Below, in pieces: positions 9,457 through 17,911 of a DNA stretch of 64,000 nucleotides. Numbering within the stretch: the first letter of the stretch is position 1; every line of letters starts with the position of its first letter. The DNA is from Lentimicrobiaceae bacterium (GTDB lineage Bacteria; Bacteroidota; Bacteroidia; Bacteroidales; Lentimicrobiaceae): the NCBI GenBank assembly GCA_020636745.1, contig JACJXH010000002.1, forward strand, positions 310,001 to 374,000, read 5' to 3'. Made by a program: the position numbers and the translations under genes. The notes under the pieces were generated by a model that was not told the origin of the DNA, ran no database searches, and saw only the letters and a program-made list of their open reading frames with translations.

Positions 9457-9580
9457 AGCAATCTGCACTGTAAGTAATTGAATGCAATTGAACTGGCAGG
9501 TGGTTAAATTCTGCATCGCAAAAATAAGCTGGTTAAAATGATTGAAGATTCATGTTCAATGAGTAAACAGGTAAAAGATT

Positions 9581-9621
9581 AAATCTCATCTTCTGAGATT
9601 TTACCTTCAGAAAATGAGATT
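9581..9621 (-). terminator. Weak hairpin after the small beta-barrel gene
   Basis: The arms AAATCTCA (9581-9588) and TGAGATTT (9594-9601) pair perfectly around a 5-nt loop. A further copy of TGAGATT at 9615-9621 can compete for the same arm. Read on the minus strand it follows the 9646-10254 gene and is followed by a short T-rich stretch. Confidence 0.4.
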
Positions 9622-9645
9622 CCTATGCATGATTTAAACTCCTGA

Positions 9646-10254
9646 TTAAAACCGATAGCCAAGTGTAAGCTGAGCTGCAGAGCTGGAAAGCCCAAAATTG
9701 AAACTGCTTAAATCGTTCTTTGATTCACCTGTGACTCCGGGCTCGCTTACGACTTCCTCAGCGATTGAATAGTTGAGCCCAGGTTTAACCTCTACTCCTA
9801 CAAGGAGTTTATTGCTGATGTTATAATTTATACCAGCCACTGCATTAATTCCGGGTGAATAACGGGTGGTTTTTATTGTTCTTTGATTGTTGAAGGAGTT
9901 TTGGGTAAATTCTTTTTTAGTGTAGTTGAAACTGAAGTTGACATCAGCTCCAAATCTTGCTTCAAGTTTTGTATCAATAGTTTTTCTGCACTCCCGTCCA
10001 ATAGCAGTCCCAAAGCCGAACCCGGTACTGTTTTTTTCGCTGTAATAATCAGGGTTACTTGAATTTGATTTAGCTGCATTCACGTTAAGGTAATTAAACC
10101 TCCACAAAGCTTTTTCATTTCCGGTTTTATAGCTGAGCCCGAAATTGTCGAAGTTTTGAAATGTGAGGCCGATTTCTCTTGTTTTTTTCGGTTGTTGCGC
10201 CATCAAGCCAAAAGATAGCAGGGCCATAACCAAAATTAAAGATGTCTTTTTCAT
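9646..10254 (-). CDS. Small outer-membrane beta-barrel-like protein
   Basis: A 202-residue protein with a clear signal peptide (MKKTSLILVMALLSFGLMAQ) and mostly alternating-hydrophobic strands separated by polar turns. It ends in TLGYRF, an aromatic terminal residue typical of outer-membrane barrels assembled by BAM. The size fits an eight-stranded barrel. No family with known function is recognised; Bacteroidota carry many such proteins. It is monocistronic on the minus strand, divergent from the SUF operon. Confidence 0.6.
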   Translation of the reverse strand: MKKTSLILVMALLSFGLMAQQPKKTREIGLTFQNFDNFGLSYKTGNEKALWRFNYLNVNAAKSNSSNPDYYSEKNSTGFGFGTAIGRECRKTIDTKLEARFGADVNFSFNYTKKEFTQNSFNNQRTIKTTRYSPGINAVAGINYNISNKLLVGVEVKPGLNYSIAEEVVSEPGVTGESKNDLSSFNFGLSSSAAQLTLGYRF

Positions 10255-10861
10255 AGAGCTGGTGTTTGGTTAAATTGGGGAAACGGATTTTATCATTGGA
10301 TTACAAAAAAAATAAATAGCAATAAAATGTATTATGTTTTTGCAAAACGGCCACTTTTAAATTCTATTATTCAGCTGGTTAATTAATTCAGCAGTTTTAT
10401 GCTTTTTTAACACAAATGCGAAACATTATCGCACGCGGGGGGCAAAAGTTGAATTTTATTCGTTGGTGAATGTCTGATGTCTGAGTAACATAAGGGGCCA
10501 GAATCAGGTTCTCGTTTCAGGAGTATTAACAGCAATTTGATTTGAAATTTTATGAACTTTTATCCGAGGGAATGTGTACATGAATTTTTGGAATTATTGA
10601 AAATAATTTCAAAGTGATAAGCCGGGGTAAATATAACTTTTTATATGATCATGATAAACAAAACAACAGGCCGGGGGAATCTTAAACCTGTATGATGGCA
10701 TTGTTGCAACCAGTTTTAAAGGTGAAACTCAAATCAGTGCAACATATCATCTATCCATTTGTTAATTGAATGTGAAGAAAATCAGGTTGACAACGAACTT
10801 ATAAGGAGTAAAATCTGATTTTTAATCGTGCTTTTGGCATTCTTATAAGCATGAAAATTTG

Positions 10862-10869
10862 TATATTTG
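10862..10869 (+). promoter_or_regulatory. -7 element TATATTTG for the SUF operon
   Basis: Exact TAnnTTTG match 50 nt before sufB. A TTTTGG at 10832-10837 is a possible -33, though about 25 nt of spacing is longer than usual. Confidence 0.5.
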
Positions 10870-10877
10870 CCGACTAT

Positions 10878-10904
10878 CTTAATTTAATCTAATTAAGTAC
10901 TTAA
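10878..10904 (+). promoter_or_regulatory. Overlapping palindromes in the sufB leader
   Basis: An inverted repeat CTTAATT (10878-10884) / AATTAAG (10891-10897) overlaps a perfect 12-bp palindrome TTAAGTACTTAA (10893-10904). The pair starts about 9 nt after the -7 element, at the expected transcription start. It could be a repressor operator or a 5' RNA stem; no regulator gene is adjacent. Confidence 0.4.
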
Positions 10905-10919
10905 ATAAGTCTAAGGGAA

Positions 10920-12368
10920 ATGGAAAAAGACCCTAATCATATACTTGACGAGGTTACACAGGGGGAGTATAAATACGGTTTTTACACTGATATTGAGATG
11001 GAAACAGCCCAAATGGGCTTGACCGAAGATACAGTGCGTTTTATCTCAGCCAAAAAAAATGAACCTGACTGGCTGTTGCAATTCAGGCTGGAAGCTTACC
11101 ACAAATGGTTAGGCATGACAGAGCCCACATGGGCACATCTTCATCATCCGCCTATCAATTACCAGGATATTATTTATTATGCAGCACCTAAAAGGAAAAA
11201 GGAGCTGGCAAGTCTTGACGAGGTGGATCCTGAATTGATTGATACATTCAACAAGCTTGGTATTTCACTCGAAGAGCAAAAAAGGCTGAGTGGAGTGGCT
11301 GTTGATGCGGTTATTGACTCTGTTTCAGTCAAAACAACATTTTCGGAAACGCTTGAAAAACAAGGAATTATATTTTGTTCTTTCAGTGAGGCTGTGCAAA
11401 AAGTCCCTGAGCTGGTAAAACAATATCTGGGCACGGTGGTACCTTCCAGTGATAACTATTTTGCTGCATTGAATTCAGCTGTATTCAGCGATGGTTCTTT
11501 TTGTTACATACCCAAAGGAGTGCGCTGCCCGATTGAATTGTCAACTTATTTTCGCATCAATGCCGCCAACACCGGTCAGTTTGAGCGTACGCTCATTATT
11601 GGCGATGAGAACAGTTATGTAAGTTACATGGAAGGTTGTACTGCTCCCATGCGCGATGAAAACCAATTACATGCTGCTATCGTTGAGATTATAGCATTAA
11701 AGGATGCTGAAGTCAAATACTCTACTGTACAAAATTGGTATCCGGGCAATAAAAAGGGTGAGGGCGGAATTTACAACTTTGTGACCAAGCGAGGCATTTG
11801 TAAAGGAAATAATTCAAAAATTTCGTGGACTCAGGTTGAAACCGGTTCTGCCATTACATGGAAATACCCAAGTGTGGTATTGATGGGCGACCATTCAGTT
11901 GGTGAGTTTTACTCTGTGGCGGTTACCAATAACTATCAACAGGCTGATACCGGGAGCAAAATGATACATTTGGGAAAGAACACCAAAAGTACCATTATCT
12001 CCAAAGGAATTTCGGCAGGTTACAGCAGTAACAGTTACCGAGGATTGGTAAAAATGACCAAAAAGGCAGAGAATTCGCGTAACTTTTCGCAGTGCGATTC
12101 CCTTCTGCTGGGCGACAAATGCGGAGCACACACTTTCCCTTATATTAAAACTGAAAATCGTTCATCCATTGTTGAGCACGAAGCCACTACTTCTAAGATA
12201 TCTGATGATCAGCTATTTTACTGTAATCAAAGAGGCATCAGTACTGAAAGCGCCATTGGACTGATTGTGAACGGATATGCAAGGGAAGTTTTAAAACAAT
12301 TGCCTATGGAATTTGCTGTTGAAGCACAGAAGTTGCTGTCAATCAGTCTTGAAGGCAGTGTTGGATAA
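10920..12368 (+). CDS. sufB: Fe-S cluster assembly scaffold SufB
   Basis: SufB, the scaffold subunit of the SufBCD complex on which Fe-S clusters are built, 482 residues. Characteristic stretches are NSAVFSDGSFCYIPKGVRCP, ELSTYFRINAANTGQFERTL and SYMEGCTAPMRDENQLHAA. The C-terminal beta-helix core contains CDSLLLGDKCGAHTFPYI and YCNQRGIS. It is the first gene of a sufBCDSET operon, with 119 nt before sufC. Length and motifs are those of a normal functional SufB. Confidence 0.97.
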   Translation: MEKDPNHILDEVTQGEYKYGFYTDIEMETAQMGLTEDTVRFISAKKNEPDWLLQFRLEAYHKWLGMTEPTWAHLHHPPINYQDIIYYAAPKRKKELASLDEVDPELIDTFNKLGISLEEQKRLSGVAVDAVIDSVSVKTTFSETLEKQGIIFCSFSEAVQKVPELVKQYLGTVVPSSDNYFAALNSAVFSDGSFCYIPKGVRCPIELSTYFRINAANTGQFERTLIIGDENSYVSYMEGCTAPMRDENQLHAAIVEIIALKDAEVKYSTVQNWYPGNKKGEGGIYNFVTKRGICKGNNSKISWTQVETGSAITWKYPSVVLMGDHSVGEFYSVAVTNNYQQADTGSKMIHLGKNTKSTIISKGISAGYSSNSYRGLVKMTKKAENSRNFSQCDSLLLGDKCGAHTFPYIKTENRSSIVEHEATTSKISDDQLFYCNQRGISTESAIGLIVNGYAREVLKQLPMEFAVEAQKLLSISLEGSVG

Positions 12369-12488
12369 TCTATCTGTGAAGATAATAAAGTCAGGAAAAT
12401 GGGCTGTAATCTAATGACAATTGTTAAATAGTGCAATTTCTCAGGATGATTCCGGTTTCTTACAAAACTCAAATAACAACACAACATT

Positions 12489-13238
12489 ATGCTTAGCATC
12501 AAAAACTTACGGGTTTCAATCAATAACAAGGAAATTCTGAAAGGGGTTAATCTGGACGTTCACCCTGGTGAAGTTCATGCTATTATGGGCCCAAACGGTA
12601 CTGGAAAGAGTACCCTGGCCTCGGTAATAGCCGGACGCGATATTTTTGAAGTTACAGATGGGGAAATAAATTTCAAAGGAAAGAATTTACTTGGCATGCC
12701 TGTTGAAGACAGGGCTAGTGAAGGTATTTTCCTTGGATTTCAGTATCCGGTTGAAATACCGGGTGTTAGTATTACCAATTTTATGCGCACAGCGGTAAAC
12801 GAACAACGCAAATACCGTGGCCTTGATCCAATCCCGGCGAATGAGTTTCTGGCCAAGATGGAAGAGAAAAAGCGCATGCTTGAAATTCAGGCTAAACTGG
12901 CCAACCGATCAGTTAACGAAGGATTTTCAGGTGGTGAAAAAAAGAAGAACGAAATATTTCAGATGGCGATGCTGGAACCCACACTTGCTATTCTGGATGA
13001 AACAGATTCCGGCCTTGACATTGATGCCTTGAAAATTGTAGCCAACGGAGTGAATAAATTACGACGCCCCGACAACGCTTTCCTGGTGATAACGCACTAT
13101 CAGCGATTACTTGATTACATCGTTCCTGACATCGTTCATGTGCTGTTTGACGGGCGAATTGTACGTTCAGGAGGAAAAGAACTTGCGCTTGAACTTGAAG
13201 AAAAAGGTTACGAATGGATTAAGGCAGAGTTGGCTTAA
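12489..13238 (+). CDS. sufC: Fe-S cluster assembly ATPase SufC
   Basis: SufC, the ABC-type ATPase that drives conformational change of SufBD, 249 residues. Walker A is GPNGTGKST, the ABC signature is FSGGEKKKNEI (the SufC form), and Walker B is LAILDETDSGLDIDA. DETDSGLD in place of the usual DEPxxxLD is diagnostic for SufC. The start codon ATG lies 120 nt after sufB, and sufD starts 24 nt after its stop. Confidence 0.97.
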   Translation: MLSIKNLRVSINNKEILKGVNLDVHPGEVHAIMGPNGTGKSTLASVIAGRDIFEVTDGEINFKGKNLLGMPVEDRASEGIFLGFQYPVEIPGVSITNFMRTAVNEQRKYRGLDPIPANEFLAKMEEKKRMLEIQAKLANRSVNEGFSGGEKKKNEIFQMAMLEPTLAILDETDSGLDIDALKIVANGVNKLRRPDNAFLVITHYQRLLDYIVPDIVHVLFDGRIVRSGGKELALELEEKGYEWIKAELA

Positions 13239-13262
13239 GTCTTGCCTAACACATTGTTTATT

Positions 13263-14678
13263 ATGGATGGAGCAACAACAATAAATTATAATACCAGAGA
13301 TGCCCTGATTAAGCTTTTTAATGAGCAAATCGGTCATATCGGCATGAACGATAGCGAACGAATTGCCGCTTTGCGAAAAGAGGCGATGGCTGTTTTCACT
13401 CAGCAGGGTTTTCCGCATACCAAACTGGAAAAATGGCGCAATACTGACCTCAGTAAAATGCTAAATCATCAATATAATTTCCCGTTGGAACCCTCGCATG
13501 ATCATGTTGATTTTAACGAGGTGTTTAAGTGCGATGTGCCTGGTTTTGACACTTTTATGGTTGCCTTGTTTAACGGTTGGTTTATCGACCGTGGAAGTAT
13601 TCTTCCGCAATCAGACAAGGGTGTGATTGTTTGTGGTCTTGCCGAGGCGTTTAAGAAATATCCCGAACTGATTGAAAAGCATTACGGTAAATATGGCCTT
13701 GTTGCTGAGAACAGTCTTACGGCATTGAACACTGCTTTGACCATGGATGGCGTTTTTATTTATGTGCCGGATAATGTGGAAGTTGACAAAACAATTCAGA
13801 TTGTTGACCTGATAAGCGCTACCGATGGTGTTTTTGTTCAGGCCCGTAATCTGGTGGTTCTTGGGCGAAACAGCAGCCTGAGGCTTGTTCAGTGCGACGA
13901 TTCTATTGACAATCACATTGGTTTTATTAATTCGGTCACCGAAGTGCTTGTTGGTTCTGGAGCTTCACTTGATCATTATAAACTGCAGAATAAGAATGAC
14001 CACTCTGCAATGGTCAATAATATCTATTTCCAGCTTGAAGCTGATGCAAAGCTCTCTACCAATGCGATAAGTCTGAATGGAGGACTTATCCGCAATGAGG
14101 CCAATGTAAAACTCAACGGAAGCGGCAGTCGTGCTGATGTTTTGGGCGTTTACCTGATGGATCGTGAACAACATATAGATAATCAGGTATTTATTGATCA
14201 TGCTCAGCCCGATTGTTCCAGCAATGAAATGTTTAAAGGCATTTTAGACGACCATGCAAGTGGCGTTTTCAATGGTCATATTCTTGTTCGGCAGGATGCA
14301 CAACGAACCAATGCTTACCAGAACAATAAAAATATCCTGATTTCCGATAAAGCGGTGATTGATACCAAGCCCTTTCTTGAAATTTATGCCGATGATGTAA
14401 AATGCAGCCATGGAGCAACAGTAGGTCAGCTTGACAGTGAAGCCATGTTTTATTTGCGATCAAGAGGCATTGGTATGGAAAATGCACGCATGCTGCTGAT
14501 GTATGCATTTGCTGCTGAAATTGTCAACAAAATCAGTATTCCTGAGCTCAGGTTGAGAATTGATGATCTTGTGAAAAAAAGGCTCAGAGGCGAACTTTCA
14601 AGTTGCGACCAGTGTGTGCTCCACTGCAACTCTAAAGAACAAAAAGTGGCATTTGAAATTGATATGAGCAAGATTTGA
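13263..14678 (+). CDS. sufD: Fe-S cluster assembly protein SufD
   Basis: SufD partners SufB in the SufBC2D complex and helps acquire iron. The protein is about 471 residues. The N-terminal helical region contains FPHTKLEKWRNTDLSKML, typical of SufD. The C-terminal beta-helix has DQQ-type repeats around NEMFKGILDDHASGVFNGHI, then DDVKCSHGATVGQLDSEAMF with the conserved Cys and His. A TTG at 13242, 3 nt after the sufC stop, extends the frame; ATG 13263 (MDGATT) is preferred. Confidence 0.95.
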   Translation: MDGATTINYNTRDALIKLFNEQIGHIGMNDSERIAALRKEAMAVFTQQGFPHTKLEKWRNTDLSKMLNHQYNFPLEPSHDHVDFNEVFKCDVPGFDTFMVALFNGWFIDRGSILPQSDKGVIVCGLAEAFKKYPELIEKHYGKYGLVAENSLTALNTALTMDGVFIYVPDNVEVDKTIQIVDLISATDGVFVQARNLVVLGRNSSLRLVQCDDSIDNHIGFINSVTEVLVGSGASLDHYKLQNKNDHSAMVNNIYFQLEADAKLSTNAISLNGGLIRNEANVKLNGSGSRADVLGVYLMDREQHIDNQVFIDHAQPDCSSNEMFKGILDDHASGVFNGHILVRQDAQRTNAYQNNKNILISDKAVIDTKPFLEIYADDVKCSHGATVGQLDSEAMFYLRSRGIGMENARMLLMYAFAAEIVNKISIPELRLRIDDLVKKRLRGELSSCDQCVLHCNSKEQKVAFEIDMSKI

Positions 14679-14763
14679 TTTCTGACTTTTAACCCAGAAA
14701 TAAGCTGATAAATTATCTAATAAAACCGTTGCAAATTCACGCTTTCTGTTACCAAACTGCCCG

Positions 14764-16011
14764 ATGAATAAAAATTCAGACATTAGGAATTTAGCTTCAG
14801 ATATTGAAAAAATAAGAGCCGACTTCCCTATTTTAAAGCGTCAGGTTCACCAAAAACCATTGGTTTATTTTGATAATGCCGCGACAACCCAAAAACCGCA
14901 GGTGGTTATTGATGCTTTGGTTGATTATTATACTCATCTGAATTCGAATGTGCACAGGGGTGTGCATTTTTTGAGCCAGCAGGCCACAATTGCATTTGAA
15001 GATGTAAGGGTGAAAATTCAAAAATACCTGAATGCAAGGTTTTCTCATGAAATAATTTACACACGTGGCTGTACCGAAGCTGTGAATCTGGTTGCGGCAA
15101 CCTGGGGCCGGCAGAACATATTGCCGGGCGATGAAATATTGATTTCTGCGATGGAACATCATTCCAACATTGTTCCCTGGCAGATGCTTTGTGAAGAAAA
15201 AGGGGCACTTTTAAAAGTGATTCCACTGCTCGAAAACGGAGCGCTTGATATGAATGCTTTCGAAGTCCTGTTAACTGACAAAACTAAGCTTCTGGCTATT
15301 ACTCATATTTCCAACACAATGGGAACAGTTAACCCTGTGAAAGAGATAAGCAGACTGGCGCATGAAAAAGGTGTAACGGTTTTGGTTGATGGCGCTCAGG
15401 CGCTTTCGCATCTTAAAATTGATGTACAGGATATAGATTGTGATTTTTACACTTTTTCAGCTCATAAAGTTTATGGGCCTATGGGTATTGGTGGCTTATA
15501 TGGTCGTCAGGAACTGCTCAATACCATGCCTCCTTACCAGGGTGGTGGAGAAATGATTCGCAATGTTACGTTTGAAAAGACTACATATAATGATTTGCCT
15601 TTCAAGTTTGAGGCTGGTACTCCTAATGTAGGTGATGTGCTGGGGTTTGGCGCAGCATTGGATTATGTCAACAGCATTGGCATTGAGTCTATTGCAGCTT
15701 ACGAAAACCTGCTGTTGCAATACGCTACCGAAAGGTTCAACAGCGACCCGCTTATCAGGATTATTGGTACAGCACCCGGGAAAGCCAGTCTTATTTCATT
15801 CCTTATTGATAAGATTCACCCTTATGATGCTGGGACCATCATTGACCATTTTGGCATTGCCGTCAGAACCGGTACACATTGCACGCAACCACTGATGGAT
15901 AGTCTTGGAATACCAGGAACCATCAGAGCATCGTTTGCGTTTTACAATACCTTCGACGAAATTGATAAACTTGTGGAGGCTATTAAAAAAGTGGAAGAAC
16001 TTTTTCTTTAA
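14764..16011 (+). CDS. sufS: Cysteine desulfurase SufS
   Basis: A group II PLP-dependent cysteine desulfurase (415 residues) that passes persulfide sulfur to SufE. The PLP-binding lysine lies in TFSAHKVYGPMG. Upstream motifs are FDNAATTQKPQVVIDAL, the persistent RGCTEAVNLVA, and MEHHSNIVPWQ. The catalytic cysteine is in RTGTHCTQPLM. It lies 85 nt downstream of sufD and 26 nt upstream of sufE, consistent with one operon. Confidence 0.96.
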   Translation: MNKNSDIRNLASDIEKIRADFPILKRQVHQKPLVYFDNAATTQKPQVVIDALVDYYTHLNSNVHRGVHFLSQQATIAFEDVRVKIQKYLNARFSHEIIYTRGCTEAVNLVAATWGRQNILPGDEILISAMEHHSNIVPWQMLCEEKGALLKVIPLLENGALDMNAFEVLLTDKTKLLAITHISNTMGTVNPVKEISRLAHEKGVTVLVDGAQALSHLKIDVQDIDCDFYTFSAHKVYGPMGIGGLYGRQELLNTMPPYQGGGEMIRNVTFEKTTYNDLPFKFEAGTPNVGDVLGFGAALDYVNSIGIESIAAYENLLLQYATERFNSDPLIRIIGTAPGKASLISFLIDKIHPYDAGTIIDHFGIAVRTGTHCTQPLMDSLGIPGTIRASFAFYNTFDEIDKLVEAIKKVEELFL

Positions 16012-16037
16012 TTTCGTAAATATTAAAAGACTGATTG

Positions 16038-16466
16038 ATGAAAATTGAGGAAACAACAGGCGCAATAATCAATGAATTTGACATTTTTGACGACTGGATG
16101 GACAAATACAATTATCTGATTGAACTTGGCAAATCATTGCCAATGATTGATGAGCGTTATAAAATAGAGAGTAATCTGATTCAGGGATGTCAGTCACGCG
16201 TTTGGTTACACGCTGAATTTGACGGGAAACTGGTACATTTTACAGCCGACAGTGATGCGGTTATTACCAAAGGAATTGCCAATCTGCTTATCAGGGTTTT
16301 TTCTGACCATTCACCACAGGAAATCCTTGATTCATCTACCGATTTTATCAATGAAATCGGATTGACCGAGCACTTGTCTCCAACACGCTCAAATGGGTTG
16401 CTTTCGATGATTAAACAAATTAAAATGTATGCGCTGGCATTTAAAACCAAACAGGCAATGGACTAA
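16038..16466 (+). CDS. sufE: Sulfur acceptor SufE
   Basis: SufE (142 residues) accepts persulfide from SufS and delivers it to SufBCD. The acceptor cysteine is in LIQGCQSRVWLHAEFDGK, the family signature. ATG 16038 is used; a TTG directly before it gives the apparent longer frame. It is fifth gene of the SUF operon. Confidence 0.95.
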   Translation: MKIEETTGAIINEFDIFDDWMDKYNYLIELGKSLPMIDERYKIESNLIQGCQSRVWLHAEFDGKLVHFTADSDAVITKGIANLLIRVFSDHSPQEILDSSTDFINEIGLTEHLSPTRSNGLLSMIKQIKMYALAFKTKQAMD

Positions 16467-16568
16467 ATGCGAATACTGCAAAAGCATAGCCCTGGCTTTG
16501 AACTTATAGTCTCAAGGCTCTTTTGTTTCCGGATTATTACTTTACATAAATACTAAATTAATTCTGCC

Positions 16569-16892
16569 ATGATGGATCATGAAAAAACCCTGGCACTGGG
16601 AGATCAGATAATTGAAAGACTAAAAAGGGTATTTGACCCTGAAATTCCGGTCAATATTTATGATCTCGGGCTTATTTATAATATAAGTATTGATAAAGAT
16701 TCTGTAGCTCACATTACCATGACCCTTACCGCTCCCAACTGCCCAGTGGCAGAGTCATTGCCGGTTGAAGTCAGGGATTCTGTAAACCAAATACAAGGAA
16801 TTAGCGATTGTGTTGTTGAAATTACTTTTGACCCTCCCTGGACTAAGGATATGATGTCGGAAGAAGCCATGCTTGACCTTGGGTTCTTATAA
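16569..16892 (+). CDS. sufT: SufT-like MIP18/DUF59 Fe-S assembly factor
   Basis: A 107-residue DUF59/MIP18 protein implicated in Fe-S cluster maturation or delivery. It has the family core DPEIPVNIYDLGLIYNI, then TLTAPNCPVAESLP with the conserved cysteine, and ends EITFDPPWTKDMMSEEA. Proteins of this type end many SUF operons and are named SufT. Two consecutive possible ATGs (16569, 16572) exist. It lies 102 nt after sufE and is the last gene of the operon. Confidence 0.9.
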   Translation: MMDHEKTLALGDQIIERLKRVFDPEIPVNIYDLGLIYNISIDKDSVAHITMTLTAPNCPVAESLPVEVRDSVNQIQGISDCVVEITFDPPWTKDMMSEEAMLDLGFL

Positions 16893-17282
16893 AAAGTAAC
16901 GCAGATTCCGGCAATAATGGGCCGAATGTTCTTGCGTTTTCGTTTGTGGTTTTTTTTTGAGACTATATCTTTTCAGCGGATGAGCCCGGCTGCTTTATCC
17001 AATGTGTCAACTCTCAACCATCACTCCTGGCCATTTTATATTTGTATTATCTTTCCGGTGATTGCAGGGCTTCAGCAGATTCCTGTCAGTTTAACAATTA
17101 CTTTAATTGCAATACGTATCTGCGTTTTGCAGCTTCTTGTTTTTTTTTCGGAAGGCAACAATATTTCAGGTTGACTTAACCCGGTACAAATGTATGCGGG
17201 TAAATAAACCTTTTGTTTTATAATTGCATAAAAAGTTCAATATATTTGCCCTTCGCCATTAACCATCCAGAGAAGTAAAATT
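16893..17282. other. Intergenic region between SUF operon and PUL regulator
   Basis: This 390-nt gap holds the promoter of the ECF sigma gene at its right end. No clear terminator hairpin follows sufT. An 85-codon open frame inside has no recognisable family, poor composition and no promoter, and is not called as a gene. Confidence 0.4.
17241..17248 (+). promoter_or_regulatory. -7 element TATATTTG for the ECF sigma gene
   Basis: Exact TAnnTTTG match 34 nt before the ATG at 17283. It implies the sigma/anti-sigma pair is transcribed by the housekeeping sigma factor. Confidence 0.5.
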
Positions 17283-17849
17283 ATGCTGACCAGTGAAGAT
17301 CTGTTTCTTTTACAAAAGTTGAAGGAAGGAGATATTCATGCACTTGAAGTGATATTTAACAAGCATTACAATAACCTCAGCAAATATCTTCAAATCTTAT
17401 TTAAGAATGAATTACTGGTAGAGCACATAGCACAGGATATTTTTATTTATCTGTGGGAAAACCGCGAGCAACTTCAAATCAGGGATTCCCTGGAGTCATA
17501 TATTTATACAGCGGGACGTTACAGAGCTCTTAACCAGCTTCGAAATGCCAAACTTCAGGAAGCTGTTCGTGAAAAACTATCCGTTTCTGCAGGTGATGAT
17601 TTGTATCATGTTGATGCTGAACTCGAAAAGCAGGAATTAAAGCAATTAATTGATGAAGCTGTTTCAATGCTTCCGCCAAGATGCCAGCAAATTTTCAGAT
17701 TAAGCAGAGAAGAGGAAATGTCGTACAGGGAAATTGCAGAATATCTTCATATCTCCTGCAATACGGTGGAAGGGCAGATGGCTATTGCCCTCAAAAAGTT
17801 GAGATCTGTTTTAAAGCCGTTTTATTTCAGGCTTTTTGTTTTAACCTGA
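17283..17849 (+). CDS. ECF RNA polymerase sigma factor
   Basis: A 188-residue extracytoplasmic-function sigma factor of the Bacteroidota type. Region 2 is at about residues 23-60 (FNKHYNNLSKYLQILFKN and AQDIFIYLWENREQL); region 4 is at about 125-180 with the helix-turn-helix MSYREIAEYLHISCNTVEGQ. It is followed 62 nt later by a FecR anti-sigma and then by a susC with an STN domain. This is the standard trans-envelope module that induces a PUL when its glycan is imported. Confidence 0.95.
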   Translation: MLTSEDLFLLQKLKEGDIHALEVIFNKHYNNLSKYLQILFKNELLVEHIAQDIFIYLWENREQLQIRDSLESYIYTAGRYRALNQLRNAKLQEAVREKLSVSAGDDLYHVDAELEKQELKQLIDEAVSMLPPRCQQIFRLSREEEMSYREIAEYLHISCNTVEGQMAIALKKLRSVLKPFYFRLFVLT

Positions 17850-17911
17850 TTTTTTTTCCATTGTTCTTGGTGGTAATCTTCTTTTCAGGTGTCATTACCT
17901 GAAACAAGCAG

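Larger units (their letters stand above)
10255..10919. other. Intergenic region upstream of SUF operon
   Basis: This 665-nt AT-rich gap lies between divergent genes. It holds the SUF -7 element and palindromes at its right end. The central part (about 10380-10850) shows no convincing gene, tRNA or known riboswitch; a 30-codon protein-like stretch near 10669-10756 lacks a start codon. Confidence 0.5.

Noticed and set aside
10669..10756. Protein-like stretch (YDGIVATSFKGETQISATYH) upstream of sufB
   Set aside because: No start codon in frame, only about 29 codons, no recognisable parent gene; at most a decayed remnant.
16917..17174. 85-codon open frame after sufT
   Set aside because: No family resemblance, random-looking composition, no promoter, and it lies in an ordinary intergenic gap.
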